Below, in pieces: positions 5,908 through 15,376 of a stretch of 64,000 bases of DNA (positions are counted from its first letter, which is position 1; every line of letters starts with the position of its first letter). The stretch comes from an uncultured Sulfitobacter sp. (GTDB taxonomy: Bacteria; Pseudomonadota; Alphaproteobacteria; Rhodobacterales; Rhodobacteraceae), in NCBI RefSeq assembly GCF_947499945.1, contig NZ_CANMQD010000001.1, positions 1,364,001 through 1,428,000 on the forward strand, in the 5' to 3' direction. The translations under genes and the position numbers were made by a program. The notes beneath the pieces were generated by a model. That model made no database searches. It was not told the DNA's origin and saw nothing but the letters and a program-made list of their open reading frames with translations.

Positions 5908-6945
5908 TTATTTTAGTCTAGCTAGAAACTCATCCGACATGTCATCGGGTTTGACGTTTTCAGGGAGGACGAGTTGTCGAACATAGAGGTATGGCGATAG
6001 CTTTTTGACAGCTTCTTGCGCGCCATTTTTTCCTGCTTCATCACTGTCGAACAGAACAGTTGCATACCGGATTCCGGTTGCTACGATTTGTTCAACTTGT
6101 TCGTCAGTCAGCGCCGTACCCATTGTGGCGACCGTTGGAATATCCTCTGAATCTAGTCGGAACACAGACCAAAATCCTTCAACAATAACGAGGTGTTTGA
6201 CCGACTGGTTTTTGATGCGGTTGAGGTTGAAAAGGACGTGCGATTTCTGGAAGCCTTTTGGCAGTTTATATCGCAGTGTGCCCTCTGGCAGTTCCTCTTG
6301 TGCATAGCGACCAGCATAGGCAACGAGTTCATCGTTTTCGTCGTGCAATGGGATGCAGATACGACCTGCCATAATACCCTTTTTGCAGTATCCCAAACCG
6401 AAGCGATTAGTCGTCTCGTTTGAGATATTCCGTTGTTCAAAAAAGACGTGTTCTTGGTCGAGTTCGAGGGTGAATTTAAGGGGAGGATTTATCTCACCTT
6501 TTGGTTCATCGTCTGGTTCGTCTTGTTTGGACTTGGCTGGTTTCTTGCTACCTGTCTTGGGAGTTTTGGCACGAACGGGTTTTTTTGTCGTTGGTGTCGT
6601 GGCGCGATCCTTACCACCGCCATTGCGGAAGTCAGCTTCGTCTAATCCCATGATCTCCAAAGCGTGCAGTGCGCCCTTTCGGATTCCGGTTGTTGTCGTT
6701 GGGTCTTCACCTTCCATACGTGCTACAAATTCCATTGCATTGCCTTTGGCATCGCATGAGAAACAGTTGTAGACACCCTTGGCGGTGTTGACGCCGCAAG
6801 ACGGCTTTGTGTCGTCGTGAAACGGACAAATGATCTTGAGCTGATCGCCAGTCCCTACTGGTTCGATTTGATAGTGTGAAAGAACAGTAGGAAAATCTAA
6901 GGCCGCTCTCACGTCCTTGAAGTTGATGTATGCGGTTTTTGTCAT
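5908..6945 (-). CDS. CHC2 zinc-finger/Toprim primase
   Basis: 345 residues from ATG 6945; in-frame ATGs at 6960 and 6987 also exist. The N-terminal zinc finger has CPFH (C40, H43) with C50, followed by YNCFSC (C61, C64), the CHC2 motif of DnaG-type primases. A Lys/Pro/Thr-rich linker (about 110-150) leads to the catalytic core with a GLGYCKKG segment. The Toprim acidic motifs follow: IVEGFWSV and LFDSDEAGKNGA. It is shorter than chromosomal DnaG (~600) and lacks the DnaB-binding tail, as in phage and plasmid primases. It should prime element DNA during autonomous replication or after single-strand transfer. The stem-loop cluster lies immediately downstream. Confidence 0.85.
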   Translation of the reverse strand: MTKTAYINFKDVRAALDFPTVLSHYQIEPVGTGDQLKIICPFHDDTKPSCGVNTAKGVYNCFSCDAKGNAMEFVARMEGEDPTTTTGIRKGALHALEIMGLDEADFRNGGGKDRATTPTTKKPVRAKTPKTGSKKPAKSKQDEPDDEPKGEINPPLKFTLELDQEHVFFEQRNISNETTNRFGLGYCKKGIMAGRICIPLHDENDELVAYAGRYAQEELPEGTLRYKLPKGFQKSHVLFNLNRIKNQSVKHLVIVEGFWSVFRLDSEDIPTVATMGTALTDEQVEQIVATGIRYATVLFDSDEAGKNGAQEAVKKLSPYLYVRQLVLPENVKPDDMSDEFLARLK

Positions 6946-7010
6946 ATCGTAATTTCCCATAATTTTAACCGCATGAGATTGTACCATGAAACCAATATTA
7001 TGAGCTATCT

Positions 7011-8384
7011 CTAACGATAAACAGGGATCGTCGGTGATATGAACTCATAACCAACTATACGCCCTCCATCGGAAAAATCTTGGAGGCAGTATTCAAAAGT
7101 AATTACGAAAGTATCGGTGATTTTTGCTTCCGGAGTCAGGATAGCATTGACGTAACCTAACCGGTTCTCATCCGTTGCGGTCAGATCAAATTCGACCCTA
7201 AATCTAGTATCACAGACACCATCTTTCGAAGGAGTGGCACGATAGCTTCGAGACGAAAGTTCTGCGTACTTATATTTGCACGCAGAAGCGTCACAGACGC
7301 TCAAATCATCCTTCAAGATATCTGAATTTAATTTAAATTGCACCTCTTGAGCGGGCACCCAACGAAAACCAGAGTCTGCGGCGCGGCCAGTGTTCAAGAC
7401 GTTCTTAGTGTAAAACCGTTCGGCATGTTCTCGATAAAATTTAGGCACGTTTTCATCGGACATGGTTGACGGTTCAACCTGATGAATTTTATGCAACCCA
7501 ACAGGATGCCTAATGATAGATCCATTCGGTTGTTGAAGAAATTTGCTAGTAATAATTGGCAAATCAAGTTCCCAATGAAAGTAGATAGTATCATTTCGGA
7601 TTTCATTTGATGGTAGTTTGTCTTGCCAAGCGTCGTATGCTTTCAAAAACTCACGCCATTCAGCTGTTGAATTTTGACGTTTCTGCGCAGCATCTATTTC
7701 AGTGATTTTTCCGTTCTCATCCTTGTGGATTGTCTGAACCTGATGTGGTCGATACTCTTGAGTGGAGAACACCAACCCACTTGTTGTTTTCGGTGCCGCG
7801 GACGGCAGAAAGCCAGTTTCAGAAAAGCAGAACAACTTTTCACTGCCAAAGTTGACGACACAGTCTAGATCAGCCGAACTACCTTCGCCTGTGCTATTGG
7901 TTAAGCCTGCTGGCTGGCCGTTGATCCGATAGGCCGAGTTGACATCGCTGTGCTTACTTTCAACGACAGTCTTTGATCCTGATGGCCATGTAAAGTCGAT
8001 GACGCATGCTCCCTTATCGTCACAGCTTCGCAGCGATTTGGAGCATGGTTCATCATCGTATATTTTAGAAAAATTGGCGTTAGAAACACGACAGAAACCT
8101 TGGACTGTGTTGCTTTCAAGCGACTTAGATTCTGTATTGGGATCTTCTAACTCAAGCCTTATTCCGGTCATGTCCGCATTTACTAGAAGTGCGTGTCTTA
8201 GAGTCGCGTTTTCTAGTTTGTTGATTACGTTGCTGAGGATCGGGCCACATTCCTTGGTGTTTACATCTCCCTCACCATTTATCAGGTAGGTGAGGCAGGA
8301 GTCTTCGGTTTCTTCTGCGTGCAGAGCGCTACTCCACAAAGTGATCAACGCAATAGACGAGAGTGCTAAAAACTGGCGCAACAA
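7011..8384 (-). CDS. Exported protein of unknown function (457 aa)
   Basis: Starts at TTG 8384 with GGAG about ten bases upstream. It has a clear Sec signal peptide (residues ~1-23, LALSSIALITLWSSALHA, cleavage before EETEDS). The mature protein is a beta-rich soluble domain with several cysteines in pairs (for example CSKSLRSCDDKGACVIDF and CDASACKYKY), suggesting disulfides in the periplasm or outside. No membrane helix or lipobox. I do not recognise a family. It is 23 bp upstream of primase on the same strand and divergent from the first VirD4-like ATPase. With the second exported protein at 9935-11239, it may act at the cell surface during transfer. This is inference from context. Confidence 0.7.
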   Translation of the reverse strand: MLRQFLALSSIALITLWSSALHAEETEDSCLTYLINGEGDVNTKECGPILSNVINKLENATLRHALLVNADMTGIRLELEDPNTESKSLESNTVQGFCRVSNANFSKIYDDEPCSKSLRSCDDKGACVIDFTWPSGSKTVVESKHSDVNSAYRINGQPAGLTNSTGEGSSADLDCVVNFGSEKLFCFSETGFLPSAAPKTTSGLVFSTQEYRPHQVQTIHKDENGKITEIDAAQKRQNSTAEWREFLKAYDAWQDKLPSNEIRNDTIYFHWELDLPIITSKFLQQPNGSIIRHPVGLHKIHQVEPSTMSDENVPKFYREHAERFYTKNVLNTGRAADSGFRWVPAQEVQFKLNSDILKDDLSVCDASACKYKYAELSSRSYRATPSKDGVCDTRFRVEFDLTATDENRLGYVNAILTPEAKITDTFVITFEYCLQDFSDGGRIVGYEFISPTIPVYR

Positions 8385-8503
8385 TGTGAGGCTCCGTTCA
8401 AGATTTATTTTCCATTGGATTCATCTTAGACTAAGGGATCTTGTTATCCAATATGACGCTTAGCATATGCTATAATCCACGTCTTCGGGTTTAAGAATTT
8501 CTG

Positions 8504-8608
8504 ATGTTTCAGGATCAGCCTGTACGCCGGTTGCGACCTCATTCTACAAGACGATGTGTGTTGCCGCTCAACGGTAGGCTGGTCTTGGCATATGAGCACA
8601 AGCGATAA
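8504..8608 (+). CDS. Possible 34-aa leader ORF before the VirD4-like gene
   Basis: ATG 8504 to TAA 8608 gives a basic 34-residue peptide (MFQDQPVRRLRPHSTRR...) whose end overlaps the ATPase start (8592) by 17 bp. An extended -10 box (TGCTATAAT, 8468-8476) would start RNA near 8483, so this frame is first on the message. No clear ribosome-binding site. It could couple translation or be chance. Confidence 0.22.
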   Translation: MFQDQPVRRLRPHSTRRCVLPLNGRLVLAYEHKR

Positions 8609-9866
8609 ACAACCACACATCTATCTTGGACGTCGATCATCACGAGATGGATTTTTGTCTTTGGACAAAGAAACCAGACGACGACACATTTACAGTATCG
8701 GAAGCACGGGTGCGGGGAAAACCACCTTCCTGCAATCCCTTATCAACCAAGACATTCAAATGGGTAGAGGTGTATGTTTGATTGATCCACACGGCGATCT
8801 TGCAGAGGACATTATCGAGAACATCCCCCGAGATCGTATAAATGATGTGATCTATTTTGACGCTAGCGATCGCGACTATCCAATCGGGTTTAATCCCCTG
8901 GCTGGTTGGGAACATGATCACGAAAGGGAGCTTGTCGCGTCTCAATTGGTATCGACGTTTAAAGGGCTGTGGCGTGACAGTTGGGGAGAGTGGCTTGAGT
9001 ACCTACTGAAGAACACGCTCATGGCTCTGCTTGAACGGGAGGGGGTGGCCGTGAGCCTTCTTTCTATATCCCGTATGTTGGAGGACGTGGAGTATCGAGA
9101 CCATATCATTGCGGGTGTGCATGATCCTGTTGTGAAGAATTTTTGGGTGGAATATTTTGGTGGGTTTGATGCTAAGGAACGTCACTTGCGGGTTAGTTCA
9201 ACATTGAACAAAGCCGGTAAGTTGGTCTTGTCGCCGGTCTTGCGGAACATTCTAGGTCAGACAAAATCCAGCTTCGATATGAGCGAGGTCATGGACGGAT
9301 CAAAAATCCTGATCGTGAACTTATCGAAGGGGAAGATAGGCGAAGACAATGCCAACTTTCTGGGATCGTTGATTGTGTCCGACATTGTATCGAGGGCGAT
9401 GAAGCGAGCGTACCAGAAAGAGGCCGACCGGCGAGATTTCTACTTGTTCATCGATGAGTTCCAAAACTTCACAACGGACAGCTTCGCGTCCATCGTTTCA
9501 GAGGCGCGTAAATATCGGTTGTCTCTAAATATCGCGCACCAGAACTTTGACCAGATCAGCCCCAAGGTGCTTTCTGCGATCATCAAGAACACAGGAACAT
9601 TGACCGCTTTCAATGTGAACTTTGAGGATGCAGAACGGCTGGCCGCAAACTTCAATCCTATCAAACCGGATGCTTTGGCAAGCAGCACGGTCGGAGAGTA
9701 TTGGTGCCGCACGTCAGGTACCGTTGAATTGATCAAAGGGTTCTCGCCAGATGATCAAGCGTCCCTTGGTCGGTCTTCTTCGAGACGGGTGATTTCAAAT
9801 TCACGTAGGCGGTACGGGAAAGCGAGGAAACAGGTGCAGAGGAATTTCGATAAGTGGTGGAGTTGA
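8592..9866 (+). CDS. VirD4/TraG-like DNA-transfer ATPase (first copy)
   Basis: 424 residues from ATG 8592. Walker A is GSTGAGKTT (37-45). CLIDPHGDL follows at about 60, and the Walker B acidic pair is D288-E289 in YLFIDEFQNF. After it comes the SEARKYRLSLNIAHQNFDQ block, the TraM-recognition/coupling-protein signature. No N-terminal membrane helices are present, unlike classical VirD4, so it is a soluble HerA/TraG-type motor. It probably pumps or recruits DNA. Together with the Replic_Relax gene at 11483 it suggests relaxosome-coupled transfer. It lies divergent to the exported 457-residue protein and convergent with the 434-residue one. A second, distinct relative is at 12492-14705. Confidence 0.8.
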   Translation: MSTSDKQPHIYLGRRSSRDGFLSLDKETRRRHIYSIGSTGAGKTTFLQSLINQDIQMGRGVCLIDPHGDLAEDIIENIPRDRINDVIYFDASDRDYPIGFNPLAGWEHDHERELVASQLVSTFKGLWRDSWGEWLEYLLKNTLMALLEREGVAVSLLSISRMLEDVEYRDHIIAGVHDPVVKNFWVEYFGGFDAKERHLRVSSTLNKAGKLVLSPVLRNILGQTKSSFDMSEVMDGSKILIVNLSKGKIGEDNANFLGSLIVSDIVSRAMKRAYQKEADRRDFYLFIDEFQNFTTDSFASIVSEARKYRLSLNIAHQNFDQISPKVLSAIIKNTGTLTAFNVNFEDAERLAANFNPIKPDALASSTVGEYWCRTSGTVELIKGFSPDDQASLGRSSSRRVISNSRRRYGKARKQVQRNFDKWWS

Positions 9867-9934
9867 TGTCGGTTACGTCAATGGTCGTTATTTGATTTAT
9901 CTTATTCGCAATCAATCAAAAAGGAGCGCCCCTT

Positions 9935-11239
9935 TTACGGCGTCCACCTTTGAAGCATTTCCACGCGTTCGACTGCGGCCACAGCGTCTCGGCAATCTGC
10001 GACCTTAGCCTTCCATTGTTCGTGTTTTCGGACAAGAGGCGACGGATCACAAGCTAAACTGACTTTATTTTGGCATCTCCGAACAGCAGCATATTTTCCG
10101 AGACCTGCCATCAATCGAATGAAGTCTCCAGCGTTACCACCTGTGGTTTCTCCGTAATTGTCCAATGCTCCAAAAACCGAGGACTCGACAATGCCAATGG
10201 TCGTAATTTGTCCATCATTGACAGCTTGTATTAACGCTGAACACAAAGCGCTATTTTTCGCGCCTGTGGATGGCCTCACATCTTCGGCTTCCATAATCTC
10301 GCCACAAACGAATTCTGAAGCTCCTGCTAACACACATTTTGCTTGAAGTGCTTCTACAGTTTTTCCGTCGCATTTATGTTTAGGAGAAGCTGGTAATTGT
10401 AGTGGTTTAACCTTTCCACAATACTCATAAGGCCGGATTATTCGTTTAGGTAAGTCAGGATGTCTCCTGTTACCGAAGACGGAGGCTAACTCTTTCAACT
10501 GTTTGGATTGAGCTCTAGTAAGAGGTCGATTGAGAGCGCCATTGTCCGCCATAAGGCCTGCAACACCAAACTCGTTTGCGTATTTATTTCTGACCATATG
10601 CGAAAAATCGAGATCTCCTCTAATGTCTTGAGCTCTCACGAGGTACGTTTCATGATTTGATCTCTCTAGTCCATAAACTCTGGCAAATTGATTATTACTT
10701 CCTTCAAATTTCTTTATTTTGAAAACCACATCTTGAAAATATTTTTCGCGGGATTTAGTAATTTTTCCCTGATTGTAATAATATAGGTAAAGCCTTTCAG
10801 TCTTGCCGTTGAACTTTACGATATCTCCTACCTTGAGGCTTCGCGAAGATCTATTTTTTGAGCTTGACGTAGTCACCTCGCGAGAAACGGACTTAGTCAC
10901 TTCCTTTCCCGATCTCCAGTTGTACATAGCTACGTAGTTTTTACCGGATGAGCAAATTGCGTCATTTGGTATTTTGCCTGCACTTTTCCACGCATCCATA
11001 ATCGGCGCTTCTTCGTGGGGTTTTAAAGAGCCGATTGAAATTGCATACCAACCGTTAGAACTACGAAAGATTTTGGCAAAACGATTATCATCTACTTCCT
11101 GAATATAACTGCGCGCCTCAGACAGAGATTGGCGAGAGGCGACAACAAGCTCACAGGTTCCATTCTCAACCAAACCCTCACTTACAGCTGGCGAACAAAC
11201 AACCATTGAAACAATTAAACTTAAAACAAAATTCTGCAC
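9935..11239 (-). CDS. Exported protein, possible SPOR-like domain (434 aa)
   Basis: The best start is GTG 11239, six bases after GGAG, giving a signal peptide VQNFVLSLIVSMVVCSPAVS; longer frames have no ribosome-binding site. Residues ~28-100 resemble SPOR/SH3-like modules (CELVVASRQSLSEARSYIQE ... WYAISIGSLKPHEEAPIM), and a second small beta domain follows (~130-190, VGDIVKFNGKTERLYLYYYN). The C-terminal third holds paired cysteines. SPOR domains bind denuded peptidoglycan, so a cell-wall role is possible, but the similarity is weak. The next gene downstream in space is the convergent VirD4-like ATPase. I do not recognise the full-length family. Confidence 0.65.
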   Translation of the reverse strand: MQNFVLSLIVSMVVCSPAVSEGLVENGTCELVVASRQSLSEARSYIQEVDDNRFAKIFRSSNGWYAISIGSLKPHEEAPIMDAWKSAGKIPNDAICSSGKNYVAMYNWRSGKEVTKSVSREVTTSSSKNRSSRSLKVGDIVKFNGKTERLYLYYYNQGKITKSREKYFQDVVFKIKKFEGSNNQFARVYGLERSNHETYLVRAQDIRGDLDFSHMVRNKYANEFGVAGLMADNGALNRPLTRAQSKQLKELASVFGNRRHPDLPKRIIRPYEYCGKVKPLQLPASPKHKCDGKTVEALQAKCVLAGASEFVCGEIMEAEDVRPSTGAKNSALCSALIQAVNDGQITTIGIVESSVFGALDNYGETTGGNAGDFIRLMAGLGKYAAVRRCQNKVSLACDPSPLVRKHEQWKAKVADCRDAVAAVERVEMLQRWTP

Positions 11240-11470
11240 TTGAACTCCAACCGTCGGTAAAAAAGAAGCATGATAATTGATTGAATAAGGCAAGTAATAC
11301 ACACTCTCTGTCAAGAGCAGGTAATGAGCCATGATGTGGTTATTCTCAATCTCAAACTACTTACTGGCTACTACACCATCTTCTTCTTAACAGTCTTTCT
11401 CTGGTGGTCTTGTCGTTGCGAAAATTTGAATTTTTGAGATTTCACTTTTCCTAACTGCCAATCAGTGAGC

Positions 11471-11476
11471 TATAAT
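11471..11476 (+). promoter_or_regulatory. -10 box of a leaderless promoter (Replic_Relax gene)
   Basis: Perfect TATAAT at 11471-11476 followed by exactly six bases and ATG 11483. Transcription would start at or next to the A of the start codon. No consensus -35 box is visible. There is no ribosome-binding site. Confidence 0.6.
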
Positions 11477-11482
11477 GCTTGC

Positions 11483-12457
11483 ATGGGTCGACACTATTCA
11501 AAAACCAAACGTAAGGCCAAGCCGCAAACGGTCATGCTGACCGACCGTGACGTTGTTGTCATCGAGGCGCTGTTTCGGTTTGTAATTCTTTCGACAGATC
11601 AGCTATTCCAACTGGCAGGCGGTGGTCGTGACGGCTTCAGAAAACGAATGAGGCTTCTCTATGATGCTGGTTTCGTTGCGCGGCCAAGCATCCAGAACGA
11701 ACTATTTCGATACGGGGCGAAACGACCAACAATATACACACTCGGAAAAGAGGGTGCGGAATATTTAAAGGTTGTCTGCGGTCTAGCTGTGCCAACGGGT
11801 ATCGATTGGGAGCGCAAGGCGCGTGATCGCAAAGGTATGCGTGGTCAGTTTAAGGTATTGCATGACTTGGGCGCTAATGGCGCGGTGATATCTCTGAATG
11901 CCGCTCTGAGCGCTGTTGAGGGCATTGTCACTCTATCTCCTGATGAGCTGGTCAAGCAGTCGCCTGACTGGACACAGAAGGCTAAATTTCCATTCTCAAT
12001 ACCGACGCGCTTTAAGTGGGTGGATGGCCGACAGCACGACAGGACTGTAATTCCTGACGGTATGGTCGCTTACATCGACCATAGAATGGAAGCGCCGGTG
12101 AAAGCGTTATTGTTCATTGAGTTCGATCAGGAAATGGACGTGAACCGATCCGATGTTACGCAGTCTTCGATCCGTCAGAAAATCGCTTGTTACAGCTCAA
12201 TGTTTAAAGACAACACGGTTAAGAAGCGCTTCGGTTTCGATGCGTTCCGCGTCTTGTTTGTTACGTCCGGAAGTTCGAAACATTTGCAGACGATGTGTGA
12301 GTGTTGCCAAGAGTACAGAACCAAGACTGTTCGAGATGTTCCTGCCTTTCCATTCTTCTTTTCAACCGTGAACGATCTCGATAGTGCTGAAAATCCATTG
12401 AGTAATTTCTGGCGCGATGGTGGAGGAGTGTACAAGGGGATTATTAGGCTGGATTAA
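11483..12457 (+). CDS. Replication-relaxation (Replic_Relax) family protein
   Basis: 324 residues from ATG 11483 (MGRHYSKTKRKAKPQ). After a basic N-terminus comes a winged-helix block: LTDRDVVVIEALFRFVILST, then QLFQLAGGGRDGFRKRMRLLYDAGFV and YTLGKEGAEYL. This is the diagnostic opening of Replic_Relax proteins. The C-terminal half (FIEFDQEMDVNRSD, then QKIACYSSMF and RVLFVTSG) has the D/E-rich sheet typical of the family. Members act as plasmid replication or relaxase proteins (MOB-L in Gram-positive elements). Here it is the only relaxase candidate in the element and sits between two VirD4-like ATPases. A mobilisation role is likely but unproven. Confidence 0.75.
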   Translation: MGRHYSKTKRKAKPQTVMLTDRDVVVIEALFRFVILSTDQLFQLAGGGRDGFRKRMRLLYDAGFVARPSIQNELFRYGAKRPTIYTLGKEGAEYLKVVCGLAVPTGIDWERKARDRKGMRGQFKVLHDLGANGAVISLNAALSAVEGIVTLSPDELVKQSPDWTQKAKFPFSIPTRFKWVDGRQHDRTVIPDGMVAYIDHRMEAPVKALLFIEFDQEMDVNRSDVTQSSIRQKIACYSSMFKDNTVKKRFGFDAFRVLFVTSGSSKHLQTMCECCQEYRTKTVRDVPAFPFFFSTVNDLDSAENPLSNFWRDGGGVYKGIIRLD

Positions 12458-12491
12458 CAGTGGATCAATAAACATCCATTGTGCCTTTCTC

Positions 12492-14705
12492 CTATCCTGT
12501 TGGATTCATAGGATCGCTATCGTCTGGTAGCTGAGGCAGTTCTTGTTCTGAATGAGCCATAGGCTTGTCTTGTAGATCTGGGTTCATAATGTCTTCTAGA
12601 ATAGGCCGGTATGTAGAGTTCATAAATCGTTTCATACGTTCTTCGATTTCAAACTCTACCTCGTGATTTGGTCGATGAATGGGTGATTTTTCTCTAATCT
12701 GTTGCAAGACACGTGCGCGACGTGTGCCTGATATTTTAATGTCAGGTACATCCAAGGTTTCAATTTTTGCCATACCTTCACCTGCGATCACAACGAAGGC
12801 GGAGCGTTTTGGCAAAGTTAGGATTGCATCTGTGAATTGATGTTTCAATTCTTCAAGTGAGAACAAAACAGTGTGTCGTTCTTCGAGAATAGGTCTGAGG
12901 GATTGGCTTCGTCCTTGTGAGCTTGTGTTGCCCTGCATTGCCCCCTTGCTTATTCCTTTACTACTAGTGCTGCCCTGTGCGGTACTTGTTGATTCTGCGA
13001 CACCTTCACTTGAAGATATTCCCCTGCTTTGAGTTCTCGAAGCGGTGATACCTTCGCTAATAGATTGGTTTGTTCCATGTGCTGCGCTTGCGCTTGCGCC
13101 TGATCCTGACGCGCCGCTGGTACTAACACCTGAGTTATGTGATTGCGCTGCTCCCGCATTGGAGGTGCTCATCATCGAGAGTGAGCCCCCTGCCGCCATT
13201 GTTTCCGACGTTGGTGCTGGTTCCGGATTACCGTGCGCGTCGGTTGCCGTAGTTGTACCTGCTGATGTGGTTGCGCCCATGCCCGAACTCATTCCAATGC
13301 TGGCAGTCTCTGATGCCCCACTGCTGACGCTTGTGCCTGATCCCGATGAGCTTGAATTCATCGTGCCTTGGTTGTGGCTTTGGCTTTTACCGGATGAGCG
13401 AGTTGATGAGTGAGCGAGGGAGTCTGATGTTGTCTCTGATAGCGAGGTAGAGGTGCTACGTGTTATGCCCTGCCCCTCCATATGAGACACGGCCTGTGCT
13501 GTAGCTGTGCCTTCTGTCGTCGCTTTAGATTGACCTATTCCATGAGATTCTAGCTCAATGATTTCATGCCCGATAACCACTGGCTTATCCATTGAACGCT
13601 TTGGTCTTTCCAAATCGTAATGACCGGCAAAGATTCTGCGTTGCATCACTTCTGCATCCTCAGAATCATCGATGGCGAAACAAACCTTGTTCCGTGCTGT
13701 TGCCATGACCCCTTTATAGATCAAGTCGCCTTCTGCGATAAGTTGATGCAGGTATTGATGAGCCATCGTTAAATGGAGGCCGAATTTGCGACACTCAGCT
13801 AGGAGGGTCGGAATATCTCCAGACAAGAAATTATGCACCTCATCTATATACAGATTGAAGGGACGAGAAACACGGGCTTCCCTTTGTAGTGCACTACCTA
13901 CGAAGCTACTAACCAATAATCTGCCAAAGAGGTTTGCACTTCGTGGCGGCACGTATCCACCAGATTGCGACAGATCGACCAAGATCATATCACCGGCGTC
14001 CATTGCCTTCAGCAGGTTCAGGTTCTTCTCTTTTTGCCCAACAATTGAATTCAGGAATCTATTTCCTGTTAGAGAAGTTAAGCGACGTTCAGCAGCCCTA
14101 AATTCCTCAAGGTATAGTTTGGGGTTTCTGACAGCGATTTCGTTGTACGTATTCCAACGCGCTTTATATGCCCTATTCTTGATCGTATCTGTTATCGCAT
14201 GACGTTCCTCAGGATGGTATGGATCGAGTAAATAAAACGCTTCTGTGAGAGTGAGGCCAGCATAGGAGAGCGCAATACAGACTGATGTTAATGTGCTTTC
14301 TAGCAGAGGCATTTTTGATATATCATCGCCCCCTTTCGAGGTTGCGATTGCGTTGACTGTTCGTTCTACGTTGGCTTCGATCTGGTGTTCAAAATCTACC
14401 CGCAATGGATCAAATCCAAAACTGTAATCAAGGTCTTTGAAGTCGAGGATATGCACCGTTCGTCTGTTTGTGATCTGTTCGTTTTTTGCTAACCAGTCTT
14501 TGACGTGATCGACAAGTTCGCCGTGTGGGTCGATCAAACAAAAGCCCCGTCTGTACTGAATGTCTTGCTGTATGAGTGATAAGAGAAATCGGCTTTTACC
14601 CTGACTCGGAGCGCCCAAGACGTGCATATGTTCTTCGCGCAAGTTCACATCCATATCGTGATCGAGATAGTTCTCATCTGTACCTAGGAGAAGTCTATTT
14701 TTCAC
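12492..14705 (-). CDS. VirD4/TraG-like ATPase with large Ser/Thr/Gly-rich insert (second copy)
   Basis: 737 residues from GTG 14705, without a good ribosome-binding site. Walker A is GAPSQGKS (31-38), CLIDPHGEL is at 56-64, and D288-E289 in LYIDEVHNF form Walker B. The AECRKFGLHLTMAHQYLHQL block (303-322) is the coupling-protein signature. Residues ~390-605 are a low-complexity tract dominated by Ser, Thr, Gly and Ala, followed by a conserved-looking C-terminal domain (606-737). No membrane helices. It is distantly related to the ATPase at 8592-9866, which lacks the tract. It converges with the Replic_Relax gene, 34 bp apart. The tract may be a flexible or sticky tether; it is not an assembly artefact, because its codons vary. 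Confidence 0.78.
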   Translation of the reverse strand: MKNRLLLGTDENYLDHDMDVNLREEHMHVLGAPSQGKSRFLLSLIQQDIQYRRGFCLIDPHGELVDHVKDWLAKNEQITNRRTVHILDFKDLDYSFGFDPLRVDFEHQIEANVERTVNAIATSKGGDDISKMPLLESTLTSVCIALSYAGLTLTEAFYLLDPYHPEERHAITDTIKNRAYKARWNTYNEIAVRNPKLYLEEFRAAERRLTSLTGNRFLNSIVGQKEKNLNLLKAMDAGDMILVDLSQSGGYVPPRSANLFGRLLVSSFVGSALQREARVSRPFNLYIDEVHNFLSGDIPTLLAECRKFGLHLTMAHQYLHQLIAEGDLIYKGVMATARNKVCFAIDDSEDAEVMQRRIFAGHYDLERPKRSMDKPVVIGHEIIELESHGIGQSKATTEGTATAQAVSHMEGQGITRSTSTSLSETTSDSLAHSSTRSSGKSQSHNQGTMNSSSSGSGTSVSSGASETASIGMSSGMGATTSAGTTTATDAHGNPEPAPTSETMAAGGSLSMMSTSNAGAAQSHNSGVSTSGASGSGASASAAHGTNQSISEGITASRTQSRGISSSEGVAESTSTAQGSTSSKGISKGAMQGNTSSQGRSQSLRPILEERHTVLFSLEELKHQFTDAILTLPKRSAFVVIAGEGMAKIETLDVPDIKISGTRRARVLQQIREKSPIHRPNHEVEFEIEERMKRFMNSTYRPILEDIMNPDLQDKPMAHSEQELPQLPDDSDPMNPTG

Positions 14706-14843
14706 TTGAGTGCACCATAGCTAATTGAAATTAGACAGTTCTTTATATATTTGCATAATATTACATGAAGTTCTTTGTTTTTTCAAAGCTCAAACCAGCA
14801 CGTGACATTTTCGTCGCCTGTTGTGAGAGCTTTGGAGAGTTTT

Positions 14844-15368
14844 ATGAAAGACGCAACCGCCGAATTTGTCGGAACATTTGCATCAGTTCCACACCCAGAA
14901 GAAGAAGGCACGATGGAAGCCTTTCGTTACAGCGCAATGGCTACATTCTTAAACATTAAGTTGGATCATCCTGACGTTGTTGAAGGCATCGCACGTGCGG
15001 GAATGGCGCGGCTATTTTTAAAGCAGACTCTTGAACTTGCAGGGTCGTTGCCTTGGATGGAAGCCAATGTTCACTATGCCTACAAGTTCGCCGTAGATAT
15101 GGCAGATAGCTATATTGACGACATAATCGCTCGTGGAGAACTTCCTGATGGAGACACACCGTTGTCTGACCTTGGGGCGACGATAGCCGACTTAGTACCT
15201 ATCCGCTTTGTTGCGCACTTCGCTAACAATCCTGCGCACGATAAGGCCGGTTTTCAGAAGCGTTTAGAACGCGCTGCTAGACTGGACGGCGGGGACTTCG
15301 TTCTTTCTGGCTGGCTCAAGACGCCCCTACCTTTACCGGAGTATGACGCGATCTTGAAATGTGCTTAG
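14844..15368 (+). CDS. Hypothetical protein (174 aa)
   Basis: ATG 14844 with GGAGAG at 14834-14839. It is a soluble, mostly helical, acidic protein (starts MKDATAEFVGTFASVPHPEEE). Central helices carry ALFLK-type hydrophobic faces, and the tail is LKTPLPLPEYDAILKCA. No motif recognised. An upstream CATAAT box near 14752 would give a leader of about 80 bases. Convergent with the membrane coiled-coil gene across a shared terminator. It may be an accessory of the element; no function can be assigned. Confidence 0.6.
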   Translation: MKDATAEFVGTFASVPHPEEEGTMEAFRYSAMATFLNIKLDHPDVVEGIARAGMARLFLKQTLELAGSLPWMEANVHYAYKFAVDMADSYIDDIIARGELPDGDTPLSDLGATIADLVPIRFVAHFANNPAHDKAGFQKRLERAARLDGGDFVLSGWLKTPLPLPEYDAILKCA

Positions 15369-15376
15369 AGCACATG

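Noticed and set aside
13045..13413. A 122-codon plus-strand frame in the Ser-rich region
   Set aside because: Antisense of the low-complexity tract; its Pro/Val/Ala-rich translation follows from the Ser/Thr/Gly codons.
14765..14959. A 64-codon frame starting MKFFVFSKL
   Set aside because: It overlaps the 174-residue gene in a different frame; its second half is Arg-rich nonsense, while ATG 14844 of the other frame has a good ribosome-binding site.
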